Shown: piece after piece, positions 22,350 through 34,425 of the stretch
Numbering within the stretch: position 1 is the stretch's first letter
How the letters are laid out: the number at the start of each line of letters is the position of its first letter
Assembly: GCA_015499995.1 (NCBI GenBank)
Contig: JADNRV010000012.1
Location: 310,001-374,000, forward strand
Source: Flammula alnicola
Taxonomy: Eukaryota; Basidiomycota; Agaricomycetes; Agaricales; Strophariaceae
Length of the DNA: 64,000 nt
Direction of reading: 5' to 3'
The notes under the pieces: generated by a model
Databases searched by the model: none
What the model saw: the letters and a program-made list of their open reading frames with translations, nothing else
What the model was told of the DNA's origin: nothing
Position numbers and translations under genes: made by a program

Positions 22350-23518
22350 ATGGATGAGCACACGAGTCATGACGACCTCGATGGCGCTTCTAAGTCCCAG
22401 CTGCTTGACAGGAAAGAACCGCAAGCAAATCCACCAGATGTCGATGTCAAATACTCCGGTGCATCGCAACCTGTAGTTGAGCCAGACCACCTCTCTCAGC
22501 GAGATGCTTCCAGTGTCTCGCAGGCCCCTGCGTCGCCTGCAGTCAAGTCGATTGTCGAGAATAAAGGTCAAGAAGGAAAACATTCAATTCTGCCAGATCC
22601 CAAGATGAACCCTGCAGAAGAAAGGGCTATCCAGGTGGATGAAGGTTCATGGGACTGGGCCAACGAACGCCGGGAGCGTGAGTTCGACCGTCGGTCACGA
22701 GAGCTGGACCGAAGAGAGCGCGAACTCGAACGCCGTGAGCGAGAGTTAGAACGAAGACAGCGCGAGTTTGATCAGGACCGAGTTCGATGGATGACGGAAG
22801 TACGCACTGCGCCACACTGGCAGGAGGCGATCGACGTCCTCCGCAACCGGATCGAAATGGATCTCTTGGCGGAGCGGAAGAAGGCCCTCGAACGAGAAGC
22901 GGAATTACAGTCCAAGGTGATGAACAAAGTGAATGAAATTTTGGAAAAGGAGCGACAGTTGTACGGGGTCATGCGGATGTCCGACAATGAGGTCAACGAA
23001 ATGGTCGAGAATTCAGTCGGATATCTCCTACAGAGCGTGAGTTCACTGTTCTATAACTTTTGAATCGTGACTCGGACTATCTTACTTTGCAATAGGATGA
23101 AGATATTGCGGACCGCGTGCGATTCCAGAGCTTGCTCTATCTCTCCCAGGAGAGGCTAGCATCGGAAGCCGGTCTCCAACCTGCATCAGGCTCAGGGTCT
23201 CTCTCATTGGCCTGGAGACTTGTCCTTGGACCCTCTGTAGCTACAGAAGACCGTTACAACAAAGCGCTCGAACTCCTGAAGGGCCACGAACTGGATGAAA
23301 GCACCAAAAGGCTGATGGAGTCGAAAACGGCAATGGAATATGTGGTTGAGTACACTTCCCATCTGCGAAAAGAAGGGTCCGAGATGGGTGACCACTCCTT
23401 TGCGCCGGGAAGGATAGCGAGGGAGGATTACATGGAGACTGTTCGGCGCCAGGCGAGTCAGGCTGGTGTCGACTATGAGGCACTGACTACCTTGGTGAAC
23501 TTTATTTGTCCGAAGTAG
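22350..23518 (+). CDS. Coiled-coil protein of unknown function (369 residues)
   Basis: Two exons (22350-23036 and 23096-23518) joined by a 59-base GT-AG intron give 369 residues in one frame. The N-terminal third is low-complexity and acidic. Residues about 105-145 are a highly charged Arg/Glu repeat (REREFDRRSRELDRRERELE) that predicts a long single helix or coiled coil. A second helical segment follows (ERKKALEREAELQSKVMNK), then a globular C-terminus (GRIAREDYMETVRRQ, ending NFICPK). I do not recognise the family. There is no signal peptide or membrane segment. A structural or scaffolding role is possible but is inference. Confidence 0.65.
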
Positions 23519-24374
23519 GACAGTACATAATAATATTCTCGCTGCTACTAAATATTCGACCTTTAAGTGCACTATGTCGGCCCACCACATTGGATATAAG
23601 CACTACTGGTGCCAATGAATGTTCATCATAGAGAATCCAGACATGTTCAGCACAGTATACGGATTTCCCATCGTCCTCGTATCACATTATTTTGCTGAAG
23701 AGAGTCGAGGAACTGCAAAGTGATTAACTGACTCCTTGAATTTGGACAACTACATATCACTCAGAACATCCGAACTCACGCGAGCGAACTATCATCCTCG
23801 AAGCGGGCCCGAGATCCATCTTCAAACTTCCCACTCAATGCATCATCAACGTTGATCGAATTGAACCCAGGTGCGCATTCGGTATCTATGTTCGAAGAGG
23901 TCTTCTCGACTTCACCTACGTGACTACCTCTATCAAAGTCGGGCTCCTCTTCAAAGGCAGATTAGAGCATACAAAATTCTTAAATGAAAGGACGGTCTTG
24001 GGGGCAATAACGTCGCTGGAATGACCTAGCATTATTCGGCCTCAGCGCTCAGCACCGACCACCCACCTTTGTCTGAACTTTGAAGGGCTGAGGATCCTTG
24101 TCCGCCTTGCCTCTATAAGCTTTCTGCTTTCTGAAAGGTTGCAGTTGCCATCGGTTTCGAGATATTTAGTTCGTACACGATGAAAAATGAAATTAACTGA
24201 GTACATGAATCGATGACACGCTGCAAAAGTTTTCCGCCCTTCGTTCTACCGAACGGAACTCCTATGACTCTCCCTCCACCCCCCCTAGCGGCAGACTAAT
24301 CGTAATGCCAACCTACTCCCATGAGAGACGACCATTTCATAATCCATTGACACCTTCGCCGAAATTCGGATGGG
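23519..24374. other. Intergenic region with one possible orphan exon
   Basis: Mostly featureless. On the minus strand about 23945-23786 reads openly as an acidic peptide (DRGSHVGEVEKTSSNIDTE, ending EDDSSLA, stop) preceded by an AG, so it could be a terminal exon. No partner exon or family was found. From about 24056 the DNA belongs to a segment repeated at 29814. Confidence 0.35.
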
Positions 24375-24875
24375 CTAATACAACTCCGTTCTGAATTCAT
24401 ATTCAGTGACACCTGCGAAGGGGATGTTAAAAGCGTCCAGTGGAATAGAAACATAAGTAAGCCTCCCACCTTCGGCCTTAAGAAGCTCCCTGGCAATAGC
24501 TTCACGTCCCCCCTCTTCGAATTTGGGTATCAATTCAGGATCCATCCCCTTCCATCCACGAAACGGTGCTGACTGTGTCACGATGATGTATTGCTTATAG
24601 CTTTCGGGACCGAACATAGCAAAGTAAGCATGATATGGCTTTGATTCAACCTTCTTCATAATGACCCAAAAAGCGGCAATGCAATCGTTCCGTACTTCAG
24701 GATTCAGAGGCGTTTTGCTGATGCGAGAGCCCCAGGCGATGCAGGTGGCAATATCGAACACAAAGCCACCCACGATCCTGCGCCGAGGTGGATTCTCCTC
24801 AGATGGACCGCTTGGGTACGATGTTTGGGATTGTGCGGCAGACGGCGGGTTAAAGGTCGAGGCTTCCTGAAGCAT
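24375..24875 (-). CDS. Unrecognised 166-residue protein, copy A
   Basis: Single open frame starting MLQEASTFNPPSAAQSQTSY and ending EYEFRTELY. A proline/serine-rich N-terminus (residues 1-35) leads to a conserved-looking globular part (GGFVFDIATCIAWGSRIS, SKPYHAYFAMFGPESYKQ, APFRGWKGMDPELIPKFEEG). No signal peptide or membrane helix. The paralogue at 30639-30142 is nearly the same length and differs mostly by conservative substitutions, which suggests the frame has been under selection. I do not recognise the family. It sits in a repeated segment, so it may be transposon-borne. Confidence 0.55.
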   Translation of the reverse strand: MLQEASTFNPPSAAQSQTSYPSGPSEENPPRRRIVGGFVFDIATCIAWGSRISKTPLNPEVRNDCIAAFWVIMKKVESKPYHAYFAMFGPESYKQYIIVTQSAPFRGWKGMDPELIPKFEEGGREAIARELLKAEGGRLTYVSIPLDAFNIPFAGVTEYEFRTELY

Positions 24876-25175
24876 GTTGAAGACAGTTGTGTTTGAAGGT
24901 CAGTACTCGATTGTTCGCCTTTTGCTTGTACTAATTATCAGAGCTAAACACCAAGTGGCCTTGAAGTGGCCCTGAAAAAATTATTTTATACATGGTGGCG
25001 GAGCCAGAATTCGGGCCTCAAATATGTTGTATATGATATTTTAGTGGATGTGCCACCCACATACCACCCACACAAGGCTGAATTTGTTGCCCAACAACAA
25101 AAATTAAGGGGAAAATGAGCAAAATTTATTGAATATTCAAGTTCTTGAGTTCACGTCTACTGCCAGCCTTAGCCC

Positions 25176-25475
25176 ATGCGCCGTCCAAAGAAATCTTGGC
25201 GAAAACTTAAAGGCAATGCCGCACATGCGTGCGCATTTAAATCTGCGAAGAAACCCCCTCACTCCTCACCCCTGGCGAATTCAGCCGCCTTCCGTGACGC
25301 CGAAAAGCCGAAAATGATTCCGACGTCGAACTCCTGGGATACACATCAGCGCATCGCAAATACTGGTGCGGAAGTGGCAGAACCAAATGATGAGGTGGAT
25401 GGATGCCTAACGAGACGGTTTAACCGCAAAAGATGCTCAATTGCGCGTGCAGGCATTCAGTACACCCGCATCGCC
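25176..25475 (+). pseudogene. Repeat-borne frame starting MRRPKKSW, decayed copy
   Basis: Reads MRRPKKSWRKLKGNAAHACA and onward, matching the better-preserved copy at 30919. In the other copy the continuation is SDVEILGYTSAH; here the frame shifts so that this part appears as SNSWDTHQRI, which suggests an indel. Basic N-termini of this kind occur in transposon-borne frames of mushrooms, but that assignment is from memory and weak. Confidence 0.35.
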
Positions 25476-26517
25476 GTGTGCCAGAGCGCGTCGCAGCTGC
25501 TTTGGATTAGATTAGATATACCATATATAGTAACACCTTCTATATACAGACCATATGACGTCAGGTTGCCAAATTCGTGAAGCGAGTTCGAGAAGATCGA
25601 TGTTATTGAAAAATAATAAAGCCAAAGAGGAATGTCGGCACTGCTACCCGATGCAACATAAAGAACTATAAAGATAAACAAAAAGCGGCATCCTAAAAAG
25701 GTGGATTGATCTGAACCTACTGCTACCTGCACTGGCAAGCGCCTTCCTCTCGTTACCATCAGCTCTTTTCATATCCTCATGGTGCCGCCATTTCTCTCAG
25801 GATATCAAGGAATTTAAAGGAGCTTGATGATCATTCGGTAAATTGAGGTGCGACCACGATATCTGAACTCTGAGTATTTCACTTCAACCTTACCATAAGT
25901 TTTCGTGTGGTCTGTCTGACTCGGATGTGTCTAAATATACAACCAAGTTGTTCACCGAGCTGAGATATCATGGACGACCATTTCGTGGAAGTCGGGGACC
26001 TCTCGCGAGTGAGGTGGAACTCGCACAGTGGATGGAACTAAGATCAAACTGAGATGGAACTGTAAGTTCCCAGTTCTTGTGATTTGCGGCATTACAACTA
26101 GCTATGTTACTTCTCCACTGCCCAGAAGCGATACCAACTTACCTTATCACCCTGACATCTGAACTCCACGCATCCATATTAGCCTTGGGCCATCGTGGAC
26201 CTCTGAGGGTTCTTCCTTGATCTTTGGATGAACGTTCTGTTTCGTGATATTCATTGTGGGCTTATTGCGATGCTATGCAAAGAAAACTAAACTTGGAAAG
26301 TATCTGCAACCGCAAACGTTTCATAGATTTCACCAACAAAACCCCACTGACCTATCTGCATGATTGAGGCTACACCGTCACGAGTTCCACAATGCTTCTC
26401 CGAGTCCCTGATGGCCATCTCCAAGGCACTCAGTTTCTCAGGTACTTTTAAGTTCATCCATAAACTTTCTTCAAAGTCTTAGCAGCCTCCACTGATTGAC
26501 CTTTCAAATTGCAACAG

Positions 26518-28252
26518 ATGTGTTCTACGCATCCCTTGGACCTCCCACCAGTTCCAAACCTTGGCCCGACATTTGGCACGGCGTACATTTCCATCGTTGT
26601 CTCTGCTATGTCTGTTTTGTGTACCATGGCTTCGCCGATTCGGTTTCTGATACATTTTTAGGTTTTATGGAGTGACATGCCTCCAGACATTCATCTATTT
26701 CATGAACGCTGGGAAGGACCCTATCTGGATCAAGCTATTGGTCATCGCAACCCTGTGAGGCCACCTTGCGTGATTCCTATGTCAACGTCTTATTATTTAA
26801 TATACACAGTTTAATCGACACCCTCCACGAAGCCCTCCTAATTCATGTCGGGTATTACTACTTCATTCAAAATTTCTTCAATCCTATAGCACTGGACTCT
26901 GGAGTCTGGTATATCCAATTTCCGGCTATTTATTGTCGTATTCTAATACTAATCCTTTGAAACTATGCAGGAGCATCATTGTACGTTGCCTTCCACGATT
27001 TCCAGGCTATATGTTGACATTTGTGGGCCCACCTAGTCACAAATTTTTATCAGCGTATGCTCGCCCTTTCAATTCCTGGACCTCCTGGTCATCGCTAATC
27101 TGCATATCCTTTTAGGGAACAGCTGCATTCCTAGTTGAATCGTAAGAAAAGGTAATACTGTCTGTGATGTACATTAACCTCATCCCCCAGCTTCATGGTC
27201 TGGCATTTGTATCAGCGTGAGTTTATATCTTGCCGCCTGCACATTATTGCTTATTCTACTTTCAGTGAGCAACCATAATTATTTACTCACTATACCGGCG
27301 GTAAGTGCTTATGTTCTTGACCTCTCCTTTTTGTGCTAATGGCAGAACTGTAGATGATTCTGGCGATGGCACATCTCGGTACGCCTCAACCCTTCAAAAG
27401 GAAATAGTCGCTGAACACTGACTTGGGTTGATGGATAGGAGTCGATTTTGGTACCCATCACTTTTGCTACTGCTTGCGGTGTGGTAACGGCTGACTTTCT
27501 CGATAGCATGGCCAATACAAGCTTTCCTTGGACCGGACCTGTCTTTCACGCGGGTCAAGGGCCTCACGGTACACTTAACCTCCTCATTTTCGAGTCTTGC
27601 TGTTTATCATCTCCTTCAGCCCACTGCCATCTCCGGATTTATCATCGGCTCTGTAACGGATGTCTACATTTCTGGAACATTAGCTTACTTCCTGTGGTCT
27701 AGCCGCACAGGATTCAAACGGTCGAATGATATGATATACAGGCTCATCCAGTACGCCATCACGACTGGCCTCCTGACAACTGTGGATAATATTATCAGCT
27801 TGGTTTTGGTGCATGCTTTTGATTTTACAGTACTCCGAGATATGCTCATTAATTTTGTTTTCGCTCTTCTAGTACGTCGTAAGGACTGATTTGTATTACA
27901 TGTTTTTCAGTTTCATGATGGCAAAATGTAGGTCCCATTTTTCTCTCATGACCCCGTTATAAGCCTGAACTGTTGGGTCACACAGTGTATATTAACTCCT
28001 TTCTCGCCACTCTTAACTCGCGTCGGTCCATCCGCGAAGCAGGAGGAACGGAGATGATTTCCATTACGGGGTCCCAGTCGGTTCCAGGCAGCACTACAAT
28101 AAGAGTTCAGGTCTCTACGGTGATTTTACGTCCTTCAGTTCCTCTACTCGGTGAAATCCTCACACTTGTTACAGATGAAATTTGCTGATTCATTCAAAGA
28201 GCCCGACAAAGTCGAAGGTTCCATGCAAGACAAGTCCTCCCTGGTGTACTGA
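26518..28252 (+). CDS. DUF6534-family multi-pass membrane protein
   Basis: Splicing the first exons (26518-26609, 26662-26754, 26810-26908, 26971 on) gives GTAYISIVVSAMFYGVTCLQ, then YFMNAGKDPIWIKLLVIATL, then LIDTLHEALLIHVGYYYF, the hydrophobic helices of the seven-TM-like DUF6534 family common in Agaricomycetes. Further exons give ISGFIIGSVTDVYISGTLAY, the family signature SSRTGFKRSNDMIYRLIQYA, and KLYINSFLATLNSRRSIREA. The last exon ends QDKSSLVY with TGA at 28250-28252. I did not resolve all middle exons (27000-27540). Function is unknown; it should act in a membrane. Intact versus decayed cannot be settled by eye. Confidence 0.6.
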
Positions 28253-29813
28253 TTATGATGCGAAGTTGGGTTACTTCAATAGCAAGCTCTATATTTTCAC
28301 TCCCATTATTTTCATGTTAGGTGGCTTGCGAGACTACTGATTCTCATTCTCGGTCTTTTCCTGTGTAAAGAATGTGTGATTTGAGGAAATTATTTATTTT
28401 GGGTTCGTCTAGAAAACTTCAGGAGAACTGGGTGAAAGGTATTAACAGCCCACTTAATTGAGCTTGAAAAAGGGAATGGAGAGATGCGCGGCGTCTCAGT
28501 TAGTTAAACTTGCAGGGTCCCGATGCTCGTAGCCGTTTCTAATTCGTTTGTGATCGAACTTGAAGTAAAAAATTACATAAATAGAATACTCTTTCTATTT
28601 ACACTGCAGTGCTATGGGGTCCAAAACGGTGAAGACTCACTTTGCAGTGCGGTTGTGTTGAGATGGTAAAATAGTAAGAACCGTTGCAGATTTGTCCTCG
28701 CTGATAAGACAAAATGAGGCCATCAGAATTTCGGCAGGGACATCCGTTCAGCACCCTCGCCAGTACTTATCACCTTGCTGAAAGCAGTGGTCCCCCACTG
28801 CAGCTGTGTTGGCGTTTACGTTGCTGTGCTCATCGTTGCTCTGCGTGGCTGCGGCGAATTGGAATCTACTAAGTAGTACTTTGAAGTTTGCCGTTTGCCC
28901 AACAATGATTAAAATTTCGTTTTTCACTCAGCGGCTGTGGCCGCAGTTTGGAGCTCCGCCCGAAACGAAATCAACCAGCGTTTCAGTCGGTTGAACTTCG
29001 TTCTCGACCACCATGGCTGCCCAATGCCCTTCGCCACCGCCGTTGGAAAGGTCTCGGGGAACGACTCAGGGAGTCCCAGCTGGTGGGTGGAAGCAAGAGG
29101 AGACCCAGGATGTCTACGGTATCGGGGGCTATCTACTGACTACATCGACCCTGGGCCTGAATCCCAAGGCAGGGTCCTAGCAGGAGATGATGATGCATCG
29201 CCATCCATCCCTGTTACACTGTTCGTCACGAAAACGAAGGTAAAAGGTAAATAATAGATTCTGAAGTGTGTCTATGATGTTTTACTGACACAAAATTCAT
29301 TTTACTTAGATTTTTCCGTGCCATATAATATCACAAACCACCACAGCGGGCCCCTCCCCTCGAACGAGGGATGTGGGCCGGCTGTATTCGATGCACGAGA
29401 GATACGTTGGGGTAGAGGAAATAAGGGGAGACCCCAGGGAGTGGAGACCTACGCGGTACGCATTTTCTTTCTCTCTTTCGTCATCACCGCCCCTCACAGC
29501 TGGCCCTCTTCTACACAGATCTGAGGAGGGCGGTCCACCCAGCTCTCCTTATCCATATCATTTTAGACAACGAAGGCTGTAACACGCCGGCAAAATGTAG
29601 CGACGCGACGATGGAATCGCCGGGACAACGTACCAAGCCAGCGGGCGCGGTGTAGGGAAGGCGAGTCTCCTCGGTCGACCACCATGATGAGACGAGCACC
29701 TCGGTCGTCTCGTCGTGCATCTTCCTCACCAAAACAACCCGCACTTGTACAATTGACCACGACGACGAGCCGAATAATAATTGCTCGCCTCATTGTTTTC
29801 TTTCCGCCAGTAT
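28253..29813. other. Intergenic region downstream of the DUF6534 gene
   Basis: 1.56 kb with several short frames on both strands (28937-29254 plus is the longest) but no recognisable family, RNA gene or repeat. Confidence 0.45.
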
Positions 29814-31268
29814 ACCACCCTCGCCTTTGTCTGAACTTTGAAGGGCCAAGGATCCTTGTCTGCCTTTGAATCTGTAATCTCTCTGCTTTCCGAAAGGTTG
29901 CACTTGCCATCGGTTTCGAGATATTTAATTCGTACGGGATGAAAAATCAGATGGACTGAGCACAGGAGTCAAGCTACGATGTCACTACAAAGGGTTGCCG
30001 CACTTTATTCTGCCGAATGGATTTCCTGTGTCTCTCTTTTTACGCCCACCCCCCGAGCAAGAGACTAATCGCAACGTCAACCTACTCCCATGAGAGACGA
30101 CCATTTCATCATCCATTACCACCTTCCGAAATTCGGATGGGCTAATATAACTCCGTTCTGAATTCATATTCAGTGACACCTGCGAAGTGGGTGTTAAAAG
30201 CGTCAAGTGGAATGGAAACATAAGTAAGCTCACCTTCGGCCTTAAGAAGCTCCCTGGCAATAGCTTCGCGTCCCCCCTCTTTGAATTTGGGTATCAATTC
30301 AGGATCCATCCCCTTCCATCCACGAAACGGCGCCGACTGTGTCACGATCATGTATTGCTTATAGCTTTCGGAACCGAGCATAGTAAAGTAAGCATGGTAT
30401 GGCTTTCCTTCAACCTTATCCATAATGGCACAAAAAGCGGCAATGCAATCGCTCCGTACTTCAGGATTCAAAGGCCTTTCGGTGATGCGAGAGGCCCACG
30501 CGATGCAGGTGGCATTATCGAACACAAAGCCACCCGCGATCCTGCGTCGAGGTGGATTCTCCTGAGATGGACCGCTCGGGTACGATGTTGGAGATTGTGC
30601 ATTAGACGGCGGGTTAGAGGTCGAAGTTTCCTGAAGCATGTTGAAGACGGGTGTGTTCCAAGGTCAGTACTCGATTGTTCGCCTTTTGCTTGTACTAATT
30701 ATCAGAGCTAAACACCAAGTGGCCCCGACATTTTTTATTTTATACATAGGGCGGAGCCAGAATTCGGGCCTCAAATATGTCATATTTTAGTTGATGCGCC
30801 ACCCATGGCACGCAAGACTGTATTCGTTGCCCAGCAACGAAAGTCAAGGGGAGAATGAGCAAAATTTATTGAATATTCAAGAAGTTCCCGAGTTCACGTC
30901 TACTGCTAGCCTTAGTCCATGCGCCGTCCAAAGAAATCTTGGTCAAATTTTAAAGGCAATGTCGCACATGCGTGGGCCTTTAAATCTGCGAAGAAACCCC
31001 CATACTCCTCGCCCCTGGCGAATTCTGCTGCATTCCGTGGCGCCGAAAACGATTCCGACGTCGAAATCCTGGGGTACACATCAGCACATACAAATTTTGG
31101 TGCGGAAGTGGCAGAACCGAATGATGAGGTGGATGGATGCCTACCGAGTGGTTTAACCGCAAAAGATGCTCAATTGCGAGTGCAGGCATTCAGTACACCT
31201 CGCATCGTGCCGCAGCTGCATGTGATTAGATTAGATATACCATTTATAGTAACACCTTCTATATACAG
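29814..31268. repeat. Dispersed duplicated segment, copy B (about 1.45 kb)
   Basis: Second copy of the segment at 24056-25546. The match includes 3' flanking DNA, the minus-strand gene, its upstream region and the plus-strand MRRPKKSW frame. It ends at about 31268, where DNA shared with the 42.4-kb region begins, so two duplication blocks abut here. Confidence 0.75.
30142..30639 (-). CDS. Unrecognised 165-residue protein, copy B
   Basis: Paralogue of the gene at 24875-24375: MLQETSTSNPPSNAQSPTSY through EYEFRTELY, one residue shorter (one Gly missing in KAEGELTYV). Core motifs such as KPYHAYFTMLGSESYKQ and APFRGWKGMDPELIPKF are kept. The open frame is complete in both copies although the flanking DNA has indels. 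Confidence 0.55.
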   Translation of the reverse strand: MLQETSTSNPPSNAQSPTSYPSGPSQENPPRRRIAGGFVFDNATCIAWASRITERPLNPEVRSDCIAAFCAIMDKVEGKPYHAYFTMLGSESYKQYMIVTQSAPFRGWKGMDPELIPKFKEGGREAIARELLKAEGELTYVSIPLDAFNTHFAGVTEYEFRTELY

Positions 31269-31359
31269 AATTAGCCCCTTCGCCACGAGGATTGTCCCTT
31301 GTAAAGTCAAATTACGTATACTCGAGTATGTGCTTGCGAACGGCTACACGACTCGCTAG
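30919..31359 (+). CDS. Repeat-borne frame starting MRRPKKSW, better-preserved copy
   Basis: 146 codons: MRRPKKSWSNFKGNVAHAWA, then SDVEILGYTSAHTNFGAEVA, then LRVQAFSTPRIVPQLHVIRL. Only the first part matches the copy at 25176 in frame. It may be a first exon or remnant of a transposon-encoded protein. No domain recognised. Confidence 0.3.
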   Translation: MRRPKKSWSNFKGNVAHAWAFKSAKKPPYSSPLANSAAFRGAENDSDVEILGYTSAHTNFGAEVAEPNDEVDGCLPSGLTAKDAQLRVQAFSTPRIVPQLHVIRLDIPFIVTPSIYRISPFATRIVPCKVKLRILEYVLANGYTTR

Positions 31360-31374
31360 TCCTATTTCCGTCTC

Positions 31375-34193
31375 ATGCAGACTCCGTGGGTCGTAGCAGG
31401 AAGTCGCAGTTTGTGCAGAACTTTTGTGAATCGTGACTTCAACCGTGCTCAACAGTATGTCTTTATTTCTGCGATCTGACGCATGAACCTGAATTTGTGT
31501 AGGCTCCTGGAAATTTCGCCCACTCTCATCAACATTCGCCATCCTCTTGGCTGGGCACCTCTACATGTTGTCATTCTATGCGGAGACCCTTCCCTAGTGA
31601 AGTTCGTTTTGGACCTGCCAGGTATTGACATCACAATCCAAGATAGTTCCACCTTCAACGCTACAGAGTCTCCGGCCGCCGATATTCTCTGTCGACACAA
31701 AGAGTTTTCCCCGAACATCTGCGGGACGGAATGCACATTCGGCGCCACTGCGTTGCATTTCGCCTGCATGCGGGGTGACTTGGAGGTCCTAAACCTGCTC
31801 TTGGAGATGCATGTAGCACATGATGTGCGGGACTACTCAAAAAGATTACCGCAAGAATACTTTGATTTGGAACGGGTGAATCTAGAAACCTTCAAGGCAT
31901 ACCATATTGCTTCAAAGGCGTGGTACACGCGCTGGCGCTCACTTGCGAAAAAAGGTACAGAATACATATATAGGCTCGACGCGTGTTATCTTATCTGTTC
32001 TTTGCAGATGTGACAGTACTCTGTGGTGCCATACGCGAAGGAGACTACGACTACTGCAAAGAGTGGGTATTGTCCTCGGTCGTGTTCAAGAACTTCTAAC
32101 CTGATTCATTTCGCTCCACATAATCAGGATTCTTGACACGAAGCCAGAATTGGCTCGCGATGATCATCCATCTGTACTGATAGCGCTGCAAATGGCAGTT
32201 GCGGACCGTAAACCTGCCAATATCAACCTCATTCTGCCGCAATCGAATGGTCACTATTCAAGGAGCATGTCGGACGACTCGGATGAGGACGACTCGGATG
32301 AGGATGTGTCACATGGTTTATTCGGATTCCACAGGACGGTGCGGCGGCTGGAGCATGGGTCGACGCCTCTGCATTATGCTTGTTTACTGGGTAATATGAA
32401 GATTGTGGAGTTGCTGTTGAGGAACGGAGCAGAGTGGATAATATCCGACAGCAATGACTTACTTCCTGAGGATTATACTAGCGTCAATGGCGATAGCAAA
32501 GTGCAGGAGTTCAAGCATTTGTGTAGAGAGGAGGAAGAGTTGAGACGGACAGGGAGGTTTGCAGAGGAGTTAGAGTTGGACCGCGAGAAGGAGAAAACGG
32601 AATTGGAGCCGCCGAAGAAGCACCAAGTGCAGAAAGTGGTAGAGAGGAAGACGAAATTGGGAGAAGAAGAAGAGTTACGCAAGAGACACCGTAAGTGGTT
32701 TCCGTCCTCCCCACAACCAACTGTACTTACGGATTTTTACTCACCTCACAGTTGAGATCGAGAAAATCATTGGAGACAAGATCATTGGACAGAGGGGTCC
32801 GATTCGGTCTATCGCATCTGCCATCCGCCTGCGTGAGAATGGCTGGGTCGATCCTGACCGTCCCCTCGTCATGCTCTTCCTTGGAAGCTCTGGTATAGGG
32901 AAAACGGAACTAGCAAAGCAGGTCGCGTGTTACCTTCACGGTGACGGGAGTAAAGAAAGACCTGTGGTCAGTCGCTCACGGAGATTGAAAAGTCTGGGGC
33001 GTTCGTGCGAATCGACATGTCTGAGTATCAGCATAGTCACACAGTGTCAAACCTGACGGGTATGCGCTATCCATTTGAATCCATAGAGATGCGACTCTTA
33101 TTGTAATGGTGCTCAGGCTCACCCAAAGGATATGTGGTAGGTTGTTCCGGTCGTCATCACTGCGGTTTAGAGCCTTACCGCTCCATCTTCGTCCTTCCGT
33201 GGTAGGGCTATGACCATGGCGGTATCTTAACGACGAAATTGAAGAACAATCCTGAAGCTATTGTACTCTTGGATGAGATCGAGAAAGCGCATCCCGATGT
33301 CTTGACCGTTTTCCTTCAGCTCTTCGATGATGGAAGAATAACAGATCCCCTGGTATGATGCCTTACTATTGCTAGGAATGTTATCCTCACCCACGCAGCT
33401 TGGTACTATCTACTGCAAAGGAGCAGTGTTCATCATGACATCCAACCTGGGGTCAGAGGAGATCAGGGCCGCGGCACCAAAGCTCCACAAACTTGTCGCA
33501 AAGACGGAAGATCGGCAGGAGCAGTATCTCAAAGGCATCGGGCAATTCAACAAGCAGCTTTACCCTATACTGAAGGAATCGTTCAAGAGGGACGAGTTTC
33601 TTGGACGGATCAATCAGACCGTGGTCTTCTTGCCCTTCATCGACCAAGAGGTGAGCAATGAGAGCCCTCGTGATTCAGTTCATTGTCGACCTTTTTATCA
33701 CCAGATAAGTCAAATCGTCGAGATCGAGTTGAAGAAGTGGAAGAAACGTGCTGAAGAGCAACATGTGATTAGACTGGATTGGTCACCCAAAGGCAAGCTT
33801 GATCCTTCTTCTGCGTGATTTCTATAACTAATCTCTGCCTCGACCTTCGCTACAAAGTCGTTGACAGGCTGGTTCAGGGTTACGATGTGAATTATGGGGC
33901 ACGCTCCGTCATAAACGAAGTACAAACGCTTGCCGTACAAATACTCGCTGACTCGCAGATCCGGGGGGATATCCGAAAGAAGTGCGCTGCATATTTTATC
34001 TGTCTGCGAATTATTCCTGACGAAAATCATGCCAACAGTTGGCTTGTTCATCTATTTATTAATGATGCTGGCGATATCGACATGGCGAAGGAGGATCCGA
34101 TCGGTAAATTGCAGTGTTCTGTCATCATTACCACGCTTAATTAAATTTATTACAGGCCGTATTCCCCAAAGAGGATGTCATTATGTCTTTTAA
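31375..34193 (+). pseudogene. Ankyrin-ClpB (CLPB/SKD3-type) AAA+ disaggregase, copy 1, frameshifted
   Basis: Eleven exons predicted: 31375-31454, 31503-31954, 32008-32062, 32128-32690, 32752-33059, 33117-33136, 33206-33352, 33399-33650, 33705-33792, 33858-34103, 34156-34193. The product has ankyrin repeats ([40 protein letters not shown]), a charged linker, and one ClpB-type AAA+ module: Walker [13 protein letters not shown], pore loop GYVG, Walker [15 protein letters not shown], arginine finger region DEFLGRIN, and the D2-small domain [14 protein letters not shown]. This is the layout of human CLPB. Exons sum to 2249 bases, not a multiple of three: relative to copy 2, four bases are missing at about 32956-32968, between Walker A and the pore loop. 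Otherwise it is well preserved. Confidence 0.85.
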
Positions 34194-34425
34194 ACCTACA
34201 TGTAGAAATGGTTGAATCCTTGTGGAATGGATAGGTGTTTGCGCGTTGAGACGTGTGGAAAGAAGTGAAGTCGCTGACGTGCCCAAGCAATTGATAAAAG
34301 TGAGCCGACTGCGACCTCCCGTCACAAGGTGTTATGTTCGTGTTTTTTTTTCCAAGTCGGAACTGCCATGCGTTCATTGGGCGTATCACCACTACATACA
34401 GCTTCAATCGTCGAAATCGGAGATC

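Larger units (their letters stand above)
24056..25546. repeat. Dispersed duplicated segment, copy A (about 1.49 kb)
   Basis: Matches 29814-31268 in the same orientation along its whole length with scattered substitutions and small indels. It carries the minus-strand 166-residue gene and the plus-strand MRRPKKSW frame. The copies lie 5.8 kb apart and flank the DUF6534 gene. Confidence 0.75.
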
